Shown: one piece after another, positions 21,192 to 31,870 of the stretch
Layout: each line of letters starts with the position of its first letter
Position numbering within the stretch: position 1 is the stretch's first letter
NCBI GenBank assembly: GCA_025174535.1
Contig: JALBUN010000047.1
Coordinates: 682,001 to 746,000 of the forward strand
Reading direction: 5' to 3'
Length of the DNA: 64,000 nucleotides
Origin: Cantharellus purpuraceus
Lineage: Eukaryota; Basidiomycota; Agaricomycetes; Cantharellales; Hydnaceae
Translations under genes and position numbers: made by a program
The notes under the pieces: generated by a model
The model's input: the letters and a program-made list of their open reading frames with translations, nothing else
The model's database searches: none
Told to the model about the DNA's origin: nothing

Positions 21192-21470
21192 TTTTTTTTG
21201 AAATCTGCAACACGCACTATTATTGTCTTGAAAGAAAGGGATGAGGCTTTTAGGAAATTTTCTTGAAGACCACAACAAACTTGTATTCAAAGTGCACTAT
21301 TACAATGAGAATGATCCTGTTTTATCTAATCCTAGCGGTATGGATGTTAAGCATAAATGGTAAGCACACGTGTTAACTACGATAGGCGATACATATGTTA
21401 TGTCGCAAGAACGAGCTGGTCACAAAAACGTCGCTCCAACGATCCCTCTCGCTTCTCCGTCGCACAAACC

Positions 21471-22506
21471 TCACCAGCCCATATCCATTATGTGTCCCTC
21501 CTGCTGACTTCTTGCCCGCCTTCGTACATCCTCGGGTGACACGACCATTGGCCCACCTCCATACTCCATGCCCATTCCGATACCTTGATTCATGCTCATC
21601 TGCCTTGCCATCATCGGGTTTCCAGCCCCGGAGAGTGCAAGGCCATTGGTCATCGCGTGTGGTGCATGCCCCGGTGTCTGAGCTTGACTGTGGACGTGGC
21701 TGGGACTACCATCATAGTACGAATGTGGGGTGTGGACCTGGACCTGGACCTGCGCCTGCGCCTGTGCGTAATGTTGCTGCTCGGGTGTACGGCCGTTCGT
21801 GAGGCCGTACGGGTATGGATTTGCCATGCCAATGCCATTCCCATAGCCGTTGAGAGACTGGTGTTGTGGATGTGGCTGGTGATGGTGCTGGTGGTGTTGG
21901 AGGCGGAGGGACGAGCGGGAGGGAGTGGAGACGTTGCTTATATTGCCGGAGCCAGGGCCATTTCCGCCGCCGTACTGCACGAAACGTGGGTCTGATTGCC
22001 ATAATGGAGACGGATCTGCAGCTGATGGGCCGGCTGCGGCGTTCACTTCTTCTGGGGCTGGGGTGGGTTCCTCGACAAAGGTGAGGGGAGTCGGGTCGAA
22101 ATAGAGATGAGAACCATAGTCTACCATGAACCTAGACGAGTTGTGGTCGGCATGGGGGCCAGGCAAGAGGGCAGGGAGGGCACGTACCGTTGGGTTGCGA
22201 CGTCCCACTGTGGGCCGCGCCCAGCACGTGCAGATATCAAGAGGGAGTTCCATTCGCTGGCATTATCCTGGGTGAAGACAGGTGAGTGACCGCCGAACGC
22301 GACGGAAAGGAGATGTGGCTCACGGAGGATATACCGAGGGGATGCGTGGGATCGTTGGCGACAAGCTTGTCATCGACGTCGACAGCGGACGCGTCGGGCT
22401 GCTTTGCAATTCTTCGTATTTCAGCAGCGAGGGCGGGACGGACACGACGTGATGCGTGACGAGGGGCGCGGACGACCAAGCTCGGGGCTCGTCGGGACTT
22501 TGCCAT
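21471..22506 (-). CDS. Q/H/G-rich protein of unknown function
   Basis: Minus-strand exons 22506-22324, 22267-22188 and 22131-21471 give 307 residues. The N-terminal 100 residues (ASRRVRPALAAEIRRI, then NDPTHPLG, WNSLLISARAGRGPQWDVA) look folded and may hold the conserved domain. The rest is low complexity: a His/Gln tract (RLQHHQHHHQPHPQHQ), an alternating AQAQAQVQVQV stretch and Gly/Met-rich sequence. The first intron donor GTGAGC at 22323 keeps the frame into DNASEWNS. Low-complexity Q-rich tails are common in fungal regulators, but no DNA-binding domain is seen. No family assigned. Confidence 0.72.
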
Positions 22507-22916
22507 CGAAATAACGTATCGTTCCTATTTCGGAATATCAATGTCTTTTCATTCTCAGACACCACCGCTCGCGAAACTGAGGGACACAGTACAGCTCCAG
22601 TCTCATGATGATGTAGCAGCAGCTGTACGCCTTTTTCCTTTCAGCTACAGTCAGCATGGCCGGCTCCGTCCTTCTTTTCCGAATACAGGGGCGACAGAAA
22701 TACTACAGATCAAACTACCCGAAGACATTGATCTGGTGAAATATTGATACTTCCAAGTAAATTATATATTTTAACATCCCAAGTACAGCCATTATAGTTG
22801 ACTGGTAACCATCATCTGTCATGTCACATATTTTAAGCAAGCATAAATACATGTGAAGATGTCTCCCAAAACTAGCAGACCGACTTAAAACCTAACCCGG
22901 ACATGGATCTCCGCCC
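22507..22916. other. Spacer between two minus-strand genes
   Basis: Promoter side of the Q/H-rich gene and 3' side of the Bsd2-like gene. AT-rich sequence around 22740-22860 with AATTATATATTTTAACATC. No exon recognised. Confidence 0.4.
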
Positions 22917-24388
22917 TCAAAGCAATCCGGATGCCCTCAAGTCCCTCGTTAAACGGACGTCCTCCTCAGTCGGTTGTTGTCGGCCCTCGCTCGGATCCGC
23001 TGGCGCCCTGTCTCCATCATCGCCAGGTATCCCGAACACAGTCAAAAACCTCGACACGAAGACTTCATTGCCCGCTTCTGCTGCCGTTGATATTGGTGTT
23101 TCATTTGCTTGTCTGATTCCGCGCTCCCATCGTTTCACGCGCCAAAATCCGAGCAATGACGTCAGCAGCACAAACCAGCCTAGACTCATCAGAAAGAACG
23201 CTATCCATTCTGTGGCCGTTGGTGAAAAGTAGCCGGGGTACACGTCAGCGGCAGTGGGAGATGCGCTCTCACTGGAGTCTGGGCGGTTGCCACTATCGCC
23301 ACCCCACGACAGCTGAGCGTCATTGGGATCATCGTACTGAGAACCCGCGCTTAGCAGTGCTCGACGCCGAAGGAAGAAAGCGGATTGGATGATAGTGACG
23401 CCCAGGCCAGCGCGGGAGCCGTACCTGGCTGCATGGGTTCTGTAAGGCGTCAATATACCGTCATGACTATGAACCCAAGAAACTTACGTGTGGAGAAGGT
23501 AAGTAAGGAGGAATCCGATAAATTGGAATGAAAAAGAAATAAGCATTGTCCATGCAAATGTAAATATCGATCCCGTCGCTTCCCACGACATGTGTCAGAG
23601 TCAGTAAAAGAGCGAGTAGCGCGACGCTTACGCATGGAGTCCACTAAAACTTCACCGTCCAAACCCGATGACGGGGTATGGACAAACGTCTCGTAATATG
23701 CAGGCGCCGCATCTGCTTGGGCAACGGCATATGAAGGGGGCACCTCCTTCTGTACCTCCTCGGGAACAACGTGAATGCTCTCTCCCTCCTGCACCACAAC
23801 ACCTCTACCCGTAACGCGATCAGGAAATTTTACCCAAATAGGGATCACCTGATAAACTCACCTGCCAGGCTTCGCAGTCATGTTGGCAAACACGCCATCA
23901 TTATTCGTGCCACTGCCCCTCGCCGGGCCAGCGGGAGCACTGTCCTCGGACGGCACTCTCTGGTAGTGTGACGGTAACAACACGCCCACAGCACGTCTGA
24001 AAAAACCCGTCCGCCTCTGCGATGGCTTGGGAATAACAGGATCAGATGGTATTAGTCCGTTTGAGTTCCCGTACTGGTTCGGGATGGCAAAGGTGGAGGG
24101 ACCAGGAGGGGACCCCGGAGGCGGCACAGCGTAGTCAAAGGGGTCGGCTTCAAAGTCGTAACCCCCAGGAATCGTAGCTCGCTGGGGAGTATCAGCAGCA
24201 GGGACATGGTATGCCTGCGCATTTGTGAGCGGGTCGCCTGCGCTCTCAGAGACGGTCTCGTGAGTGTTCAGACGACTGCGCTCTTCCCGAGACTCATCGT
24301 CTTCATCATCCGATTCGAAAGCAGCGTCGAGTTCATGTTCTGCGTCCGGCGCGAGAGGATTGGGCAGTGGAGCATAACGTCCACTCAT
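22917..24388 (-). CDS. BSD2: Bsd2/NDFIP-type ubiquitin-ligase adaptor
   Basis: Minus-strand exons 24388-23862, 23804-23632, 23578-23488 and 23439-22917 give 437 residues. The cytosolic N-terminus is acidic and proline-rich, with a PPSY motif at 198-201 (PPxY, binds WW domains of Rsp5/Nedd4 ligases). Then come PTGSIFTFAWTMLISFSFQF..LLTYLLHTTHAARYGSRAGLG, the family's hallmark membrane segments, a third helix (WIAFFLMSLGWFVLLTSLLGFW) and a cytosolic tail. In yeast Bsd2 sorts metal transporters to the vacuole for degradation. The ATG complementary to 24386-24388 (MSGRYAPLPNP) is chosen; more upstream codons in frame lack an ATG. The first intron resolves an apparent stop just after NMTAKP. Confidence 0.9.
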
Positions 24389-24788
24389 TGTGTCGTAGTG
24401 TAACTGCAGAGGAGTAGAGAAAGGACTGGATGACAGACAGTTGACCGCCGCAACGGCACGTGTCGATGACAAAGCTGCGGCACCATCGTGGCACCGATTA
24501 GCCAATCCTTCCTTCTCTTTCCACCGCGTTGGAAATACGATGGACTGTTGGTCTTTTGAACATCAAGACAGTTTCAACAGCTTCATAACGATGACATAAA
24601 TAAACTCTTTGCCATCAGTAACGTAACATCTTCGTGTATAGGTGAAGCATCTGATATTATTCATGAAGCCATCGTCAAGTCATTCGTCATAATACTAAAT
24701 AGCTTTATCTCAGATATCCCCAACAGCAACAGCAGTGACATTAGATTTATGGAGGAGGTAGGCAGGCGCGGCTGAACCAGCAGCGGAA
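24389..24788. other. Spacer between BSD2-like gene and secreted paralogue A
   Basis: Upstream region of the minus-strand BSD2-like gene on one side and 3' side of the next minus-strand gene on the other. No coding signal seen. Confidence 0.4.
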
Positions 24789-25878
24789 TCACACAATGTT
24801 GACCGTTAGAAGGACAACGATGCCATCAATCGCAATATCTAGGAAAGACCACGTATAAGCGTCATTGTCTGACTGAGAAATCTTATATAGCTAACTGTGA
24901 TTGATATCATTCGTCCCGGGTTGCAAAAGACCTGTGAGTTGCTTCGAAGTTGTCACGTAGTTCACCCCGCCAGACGACGTCTTCCCAACCGCTTTTTTCA
25001 CTAATTCATCTCTGTGCGTGCCGGATTAGATATAAACACCTCTGGAGTCAATTGTAACTCACCGGCCCTTGTCATACCCATCGGGTTCAATATTATGGTG
25101 TGTTGTCACATTCTAAAAGCAGCTGAAGTTGGTGCAGTAGTGACTCTCGATACATTTTCCTTACCTGCTCGTGCGAAACGCTGATGACACGAGTAGCAAT
25201 TAGTGCGAAAGTGGTTTGTTTGCGAGAGAAACCTACGCCAAAAACAAAGCCCCCGTGTTGGCAGTTGGACCGTTCTGCCTCCAATAGCGGAAATGATTTC
25301 CACCAGTGAGACTTTCCACGCCAGAGCCTATGCCGGGTAGGTTGAAGTCCTGCCGCATCACCTTGATCTCGTTCTGCTGGCCATGACCGTCACCTAGATT
25401 GGCCGTTTGCGGGGTTCCTATGTGGATACCTACCAGCCGAGGTGAACTGAACATACAGGGGTCTCGATCTGATATCTCTGGAAAGGTACATACCCAGAAA
25501 CTCCGTGGAACTGGACGCATAGCACATCAACAAGAGCTTTTATAGTCAACGGTAGAACTCACAATCCTATGGATTTCGCCCAGTTGAGGAAGCCATCATC
25601 TGTCAACACTCCTGGAGAACTTCTTCCCGAAACGATGACCTAAATATTTGTGAAGCCAGTGCATCCCACGACTCTCCACCGCTCACATTCAAAGGTTCCC
25701 CCAAACCAGCCGAGACATCTAGCATTGCCCCTCCTCCATTAGCGGGCGGGAAATAATCAACAGTCTGCGTAGGACCGTCATTTCGAGGTGGAGGAACTGG
25801 GGGAGACATCACTGGCTGTGATGATCGAAAACAGAGATAATCCTGGGTTAAAGAAACAAAATGTGCTATGGCCTGCAT
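24789..25878 (-). CDS. Paralogue A of a small secreted family, signal and cysteines lost
   Basis: Minus-strand exons 25878-25687, 25639-25563, 25510-25494, 25429-25237, 25180-25165, 25112-25063, 25011-24896 and 24838-24789 join to 236 residues. Exons 2-8 have the same lengths as in the paralogue at 26753 (77, 17, 193, 16, 50, 116 and 50 bp). Shared core: GGGAMLDVSAGLGEPLN, DDGFLNWAKSIG, IGTPQTANLGDG, GGNHFRYWRQNGPTANTGALFLAVSHEQ, EPDGYD and TGLL near the end. Differences: the N-terminus MQAIAHFVSLTQDYL is not a convincing signal peptide, and both cysteines of paralogue B are replaced (F in STEFLG, V in SGVESL). The family is common in Agaricomycetes but uncharacterised. The last intron has the weak donor GTTAGC. 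A 5' exon may be missing. Confidence 0.78.
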
Positions 25879-26752
25879 CTTTAACAGCGTGTCTCGACCA
25901 GGGGAAGATGGGAACTGAGACTGGAGCGTAGGCTGTGTTTAAGTCGTGTCTGTCACGGTTGAACGAGGCAAGTATCGGGATCCAGGTCAGGGCACAGGGC
26001 GTGTATGTCCAAGTCTTGAGAGCGCTGCCTTGAGCTCAGGTCGCCAGGTCCTCACGAGCGCAAAGGCTTTGATGGTATATATATACTGGTACAGGTAAAC
26101 CTTCCCTGATGTAGCCACATCGGGGAAGACTAACATGGACTCCACTCTTTCCGAGCACCTAAGTAAGACAAGCTCATGCATTTTGGCCTCCTAGGCATTG
26201 TAGATGCATCACATGCCCTTGACTTCTTAATCCTCCTGTTAGTTAACGCGTATTGAGATACAGCTTCTGACACTAGTGACAACCCCGCCCAGGGCCTCAT
26301 TGTGTGGACACTCCTCATTTTACTTCTTTGCTCCTGTTCGGAAAATAGGGTCACTTATCCCTTCAGACCTTTAGCAATGGAGCAATGGTCTTCGATCCGT
26401 AAATTTGGCAGTGGCCCGGAGCTCTGACGCCGAGCCGGATCTAGCCCTTGAAGTATACATGTCATCGGATAAGACCTGCTGCCGCACAGTGGAATGTACC
26501 TCAGGCTTGACAGTTGACTTGTGATAGCGGGACCAACCGCACTTTAAGTCTTGTCTTGAGCTTTAGGCTATATCAGGAACATGACAATTTTAGGGCATCA
26601 AAAGGTTCTTGGCCACGCGAGTTTCACGAACGTGCGTAGAAGGCGTATGGCTACATGGAGTTATCCTGCCCCAATCACCCGGTCGCAAGCACAAGGCAAA
26701 CTTTCCGTCAGACTGGCATGCAATTGCAACGGCAGAACCATTGTGGAGTAAC
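25879..26752. other. Spacer between the two secreted-family paralogues
   Basis: About 870 bp with no exon chain. It should contain the promoter of paralogue A (minus strand); GGTATATATATACTGG at 26072-26087 is a TATA-like palindrome about 200 bp from the called start. Confidence 0.4.
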
Positions 26753-27807
26753 TCATTGGATGGTCACCGTTAAGAGAACGGCGATGCCATCAATCGCGAT
26801 GCCTACAATGTGAGCGTGAGTGGCTTACATACAAGCTTAACCTCGACATACCGTGGTTGATGCCAGCACTGCCCACCGGAAGAAGACCCGTAATGTTCTG
26901 AGATGTGGTGGAGTAGGTTGTACCCCCGAACGATGATGTGGGAACAGCGACTGCGACGAGCTCGTCGCTATTGCGTAATTGTGAGTTCTGAGGGATGCTG
27001 CGTGATAGCAGTAAAACTTACCGTCCAATGTCATACCCATCCGGTTCAATATTGTGGTTCTGGGTCGCGTTCTACACACAACGTCAACGCAGGAAATCGC
27101 AAACCAAAAGAAAATATTACCTCTTCATGCGATACGCTTCAAGAAACTGTGAGCTGTGTAATATGAAATGGCCCATAGCACGTACGCAAGGAAGAGAGCT
27201 CCAGAGTTTGCTAACGTTCCGTTCTGTCTCCAGTAGCGGAAATGGTCCCCACCGATGAGACTTTCAAGGCATGTTCCCCCATTAACATCGCCAAAGTCCT
27301 GGCGTATGACTTTGATTTCGTTCTGGGCTCCGTTTCCGTCACCGAGGTTAGCAGTTTGGGGAGTACCAATGTGAGCACCTATGGGTAACAATCAGCTACG
27401 GCAGCAATGTGTCGTGCCTGTCTGTTGGAACAACACTTACCGAGGCATTCCGTTGAGCTGCGAAAAAAGTTTATAAATGGGATACTATGACGGGAATGTT
27501 TGATGGTAAGACGCACAAGCCTATGGAGTGGGCCCAGTTGAGGAAACCAGCGTCCGTAAGAACGTCTGGTGAGCTCAAGCCCGAAATAATGACCTGATCC
27601 ATTGAAACATTAATAGATTTCTACAGCGAAGACTTGAAGAGTCATGAGACTCACATTCAACGGCTCCCCCAAACCAGCTGAACTATCTAGCATCGAGCCG
27701 CCACCATCAACGGGAGAGAAGAACGGAACACTGGCCCGCTTCTCAAGGGGGAACCCTGCGCACAAGGTGATTGGGAGTGCGAGAAGTGCAGCGGTGGTGA
27801 AGAGCAT
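26753..27807 (-). CDS. Paralogue B of a small secreted family
   Basis: Minus-strand exons 27807-27655, 27593-27517, 27457-27441, 27378-27186, 27136-27121, 27071-27022, 26967-26852 and 26802-26753 give 223 residues. The N-terminus MLFTTAALLALPITLCAG is a clear signal peptide, followed by a Kex2-like KR at 23-24. The mature part has GGGSMLDSSAGLGEPLN, STECLG (one cysteine), GTPQTANLGDGNG, GTCLESL (second cysteine), GGDHFRYWRQNG, SHEENATQNHN (N-glycosylation sequon), EPDGYD, GGTTYSTTSQNITGLLP and a hydrophobic C-terminal IDGIAVLLTVTIQ. The two cysteines probably pair. Exons 3 and 5 are 17 and 16 nt. Function unknown; extracellular or cell-wall location inferred. Confidence 0.85.
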
Positions 27808-28376
27808 TCTGGACGGCTAGAAAGGCGGCTGGATACCACGTCAAGAAGCCTATAGAGCCACTCCCCCTCCATGCTGCCTCTTATACTACACCGAATTCGC
27901 ATGGAAACAATAATTATCTACCGTTCAAGTGTAGTGCCCAAATATTGGGAGATGTGCATTCAGAGATCACGTGCGAAAAGGCGACCTAAGGTCCAATACG
28001 ACACACCTTCCCACGCGTTTTGAACCGTATAAGTGCGGACCACATGCTAAATCCTTCTTTCATCCTTATGATAGCGCTTCTGATCTCCTGTATAGGAGTC
28101 TAGCTCAATATTATATAGCCACCACCTCCTAAGGCTACTAGCAGCACAGGCACTCTGGCGGTGGCCCCATGCACGTGCCAGTGGTGACCATAATCATACC
28201 TTCTCTGCTTTGTCTGGGCTATTTCAGGGTGGGAATGAGACATGAAAATCACCCTCACCGGAAGCAATGTGGGCCAGAAGAAGCCCCTCGAGTCACGCAT
28301 CATGCGGTATAAATTGCGCTTTACTCTCCGTGGTGGCCAGGCATATCTAGTATTGGCTATTGAAAGCGAACGTGCA
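27808..28376. other. Spacer upstream of secreted paralogue B
   Basis: Promoter region of the minus-strand gene at 26753-27807. No other gene recognised. Confidence 0.4.
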
Positions 28377-29260
28377 TCAGTTCTCTGCATGGTGGCTTAC
28401 TAGATGAAGATCAATCTCACTTTCACCTGGTGAGTTATGCTCTGAAACAAAGCTCGTATAATATGAACCGCCTGCGGTTGCTGGGAATACCAAGTGTCTG
28501 GGAAGGCCTGCCTGGGAGAAAATAGCCAATCCACTCGCCCCCCTAGTCGTTCCAGTCTTATCGGTCTTTAGTTGCAAACTCAGTTGATAGTTCGTCGTTG
28601 ATATTACTGTATGAAACAGGTCCGCATCCGCGCAGTTGCTTCCGTGTCCCACTTCTGATGTAGGTATGCATATCGCTTGGCCTGAGTCTACCTCCCAGCA
28701 TGGAGAGATAAGATCGCAAAGAGCTTGCAAATGAGCATGGCAAGCATGATGCAGAATCTGTTGATCCGTCGAAATTAGTCCTTTCGAGTATATTGGATAC
28801 CCGTCCAAACGCCTGAGGGACTCACTACAGCGCCGCCTCCATGGTATATATGCATGTACCCACTAGGCTGTGCGTGCTGTGCACGGCAGTCGGTTAGCTC
28901 GAAATTCGTTATGATCAAACCGCCTTTATATAGCAAAGTGAGACCCTCAATCTGTACACCCTTGGTCGCGTCCAGTGTGTCAAGAATAGGCTGTTGATGC
29001 CTTGCAGTGCGGCGAGGCGGTGAGACGAGAATGCATATCGACGGGGAGGAGGGGGGTACTTTACTTTTGTCAGCGAAGTAGTTCACTTGTAAAAGTTTAT
29101 ATCTAAAGACCGGTGAGGACAAACGATGGTGAGGACCAGGGGTATTCTGGCTCATTTGGAGGGTACATGCAACTTGAACATTTTGATCTTTCGGAGTGCA
29201 AGAAAATTCGCTCACTTGAAGTTCTCCCGCACAAGCCTCGTCCTTGCCTAAGCGTAATGC
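28377..29260 (-). CDS. Candidate gene fragment of unknown family, low support
   Basis: A minus-strand frame reads ILDTLDATKGVQIEGLTLLY..GGLIITNFELTDCRAQHAQ..YMHIYHGGG within about 29000-28830. A GTGAGT donor at about 28822 could splice to ATTCTGCATCATGC at about 28760 and on through ALCDLISPCWE..GHGSNCADADLFHTV to a stop at 28377. A reading-frame-conserving but diverged copy lies at 29281-29768, which suggests the sequence was once coding. I recognise no family and cannot fix the start or the introns. It may be a relic. Confidence 0.25.
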
Positions 29261-29768
29261 AGAATCTGTGAAAGTAATGATCGGTCGAAATTTAGTCCTT
29301 TCTAGTATATCAGATACCCCGTCCGAACGCTTGAGGGACTCACTACAGCGCTGCCTAGTATATATGCAAGCACCCGCTAGCCTGTGCATGCTGCGCACGG
29401 CAGTCGCTTGACTCGAACTTCGTTGTGCTCAAACCGCCTCTGTACAGCAAAGTGAGGCCTTCACTTTGTACACTCTTGATCGGGTCCAGTGCGTTAAGGA
29501 TGGGTTGTTGATGCCTTGCATTGTTCCCTGATGTGATGCGGTGAGGCGAGAAGACGGGGAGGCATATTGTCGTGCAGGAGGGGGTACCTTGAGTGATTTT
29601 TTTTCGAAGTAGTTCGCTTGTAAAAGCTTATATCTACAGAACGGTGGGGACAGAGAATGGTGAGGGCAAGGGGCATTCCGGATGCAGCTTGAACATTCTG
29701 ATCTTTCAGATTGCAAGAAAACCTGCTCACTTGAAATTTCTCCCCCAAGCCTCGCCCTTGCCTACCTG
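28747..29768. repeat. Tandem duplication, two units of about 500 bp
   Basis: Unit one is about 28747-29253 and unit two about 29259-29768. Shared blocks in order: TGCAGAATCTG, TTTAGTCCTTTC, GAGGGACTCACTACAGCGC, GCTGTG/GCCTGTG..CACGGCAGTCG, CTCAAACCGCC, GTTGATGCCTTGCA, GAAGTAGTTC, CTTGTAAAAG, TTATATCTA, CATTCTGATCTTTC-like and CCTCG. Units differ at roughly one base in six with several small indels, so the event is old. The gag-like or LTR features of the left edge are absent here. Confidence 0.8.
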
Positions 29769-30034
29769 TAGTACATTTATCCGAGTAATCAATGTCTCCA
29801 AGCAGACATCATGATAAAAGCAGGGGTGAGTCTTACTCGGTTTCAGTATCCTCTTGTTTTCAGGATTCTCTCGTTTTGCACCCATCAGTGCTTTCTGCTG
29901 GAGAATGGCCCTGTCAAAGTCATTGCATTCGGTACCGAGAACGCCTTCAAAAGAGTCTGTAACATTCTCCTAGGTCAAGGAAAAGGAGGTCGTACACGAG
30001 GGGACGTATGCTGATTTTCTTAGAGTGATGAATG
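29769..30034. other. Short spacer, no gene
   Basis: Sequence between two duplicated regions. No coding signal recognised. Confidence 0.35.
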
Positions 30035-30800
30035 ATGAGCGGTGGAGTATGGGTTAGCAATGGAAAAGAAAGGCATGAATGATGGGTAGATAGGGGCTAG
30101 TGGCATCAGGGGCGGAGAGGTGCGTTCTGCTGCGTCACGAGCCTGCTGTTTTTAAAAATATGAGTAGAGGAGACGAGGCACGCAGTCCACATCCCTGCGT
30201 TCGTTGCAGGTGGTGCTGCTCGGCTGTTGCCAGCTTGTAGATTGCTGCTTGAAGCTTGGAGTGACGGGCGTCGGATCTGGGGGGTGAGAAGCAGGACCTG
30301 TTGTATGCAAAGGATCTCAGCCTAAAGTGTCTGGAGTACGACCCCTCGCCCCGCGTCACCATCATATGTATGGCTTTCAGCACTTCTGAATTGGAGGGTA
30401 TAGGATGTTACTTTCATATGTTACCGGATCACTAGCAATGTGACAGTGAGCTGTTGCGAGATATGATCTGTGGTGAGTGTGGGGTTAGCAATGGAAGGAC
30501 AAGTCGGATGGATAGGGGCTAGTGGCATCTTCGCCGGGGCGACCCCAATCCTGCGAATTGCTGGAGGCTTGGGGGGGGGGGGCAGTGTGCATGCCTCTCG
30601 CTCCTGTCAGTGTTCTAAGTTGCTATTGATGCGCACACCGCTGGGGGCTTGTAGACTTGTGAATTGCGGCCGACGCTTCGTAATGAGCGTCGGATATGGA
30701 GTAAGAACGCATATCCTGTTGATCAAAGGCTCTCGGTTATTGTTTTTGGAGCACAATCCTTCGCCCTAGGTCACCATCAAACCTACGACAATAGCTCACT
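30035..30800. repeat. Old diverged duplication, two units of about 330-370 bp
   Basis: Unit one (about 30035-30400) and unit two (about 30474-30800) share GGGTTAGCAATGGAA, GGATAGGGGCTAGTGGCATC (GTAGATAGGGGCTAGTGGCATC in unit one), CTTGTAGA, GAGCGTCGGAT/GGGCGTCGGAT, GGAGTACGA/GGAGCACAA and CGCCCC/CGCCCT followed by GGTCACCATCA. Divergence is high. No element termini or protein were found. Confidence 0.6.
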
Positions 30801-31789
30801 CCTAATGGAGACAAGAACGTTAGCTTGAATCTCTACCAGATAGACCACCGGTATTGTGACAGGGGGTGCTGTATACGAGGTATGTCACATATCCTGGGCT
30901 TGAGAGTGCATCTGTGCAGTCACGCAAGGGTTGGTTGACACGGGGTGAATCACAATGACAGCGCCTTTCAGTCATGGCGTAGCCCGCGCTTTCGATCGGC
31001 ATGGGAGTGCCTTTCCCTGGGAGTGCAGTGCCCATGTGAGACTTGAGGCCTGAGGGGCATAGTGGGAGTGCCTGTATTCGAGGGTCTTGGATTGCGTTTT
31101 TCTCGGCGTGGGATGGGTTGGAACGACGGCGTTTGGTGCTGTGGATTTGTTGCATTGCTTGTGTCTTGTGGGGAGAAGGTAATGAGGGGGTGAGCATGTC
31201 TAAGGGTGTCGTTTTGGCCGGCGGGAAAGTCTGATACAAAGCAAGTACCAGACTGCCGCTGCAGTATGTGTTCCCGTCTCTGCCTTACTGGTTAAAAAGT
31301 GGGACCATTTGTGAATGTGAGAAACTGAAATGAGAGGAGGGGATCTAGGGCGTGTCGGTCAGTTGGGCGGGTTGGTGTGCGTGGTGCGGCCTGGATCAGA
31401 GAGGTCGGCTTTTTGGTTAAACAGGCTGACAGACCTTGAGGGAGCGGGCGTGGGCTCAAGGCCCTTTGAAGGACAATAATTGACCTCGTGGACCATCTTT
31501 CTACTCGAGAGCTGAGGCACAGTCCGCTACGAGACCAGCAAAGGCATCTACGACCTGGCGATAACCAGGTTGTAGATGCTTTTGCCGGTCCTGATAATGA
31601 ACTCTTGAGCAACCATTCCCTGCGAGTAAGTAAGTTAGAAGGCCATTGGAACACCCCCACCTTTCTGTACTACCGTTTCGTCAAACGTACGCGTAATCAA
31701 TCCATGGTCATTTTGAATATAGCTGACGCCTAGCTTATTGTACCCCGCAAAGTACCCGATAAGCGATCATTCCACTAGCAGCTTATTGT

Positions 31790-31870
31790 CCATTTTACAT
31801 ATATAAATACCCCGCAAATTTCTCCTCCCCCCCCATCCTCTCCTCTCCCCTCCCCTCTCCCTTGTGTACA
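31790..31870 (+). promoter_or_regulatory. TATA box plus CT block without a downstream gene
   Basis: TTTACATATATAAATACCCCGC (31795-31816 region) is followed by about 40 bases almost only of C and T, then CTTGTGTACAGTGTG. In basidiomycetes this order marks strongly expressed core promoters. No convincing reading frame follows; only short frames are open. Could drive a non-coding RNA or be the remains of a lost gene. Confidence 0.35.
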
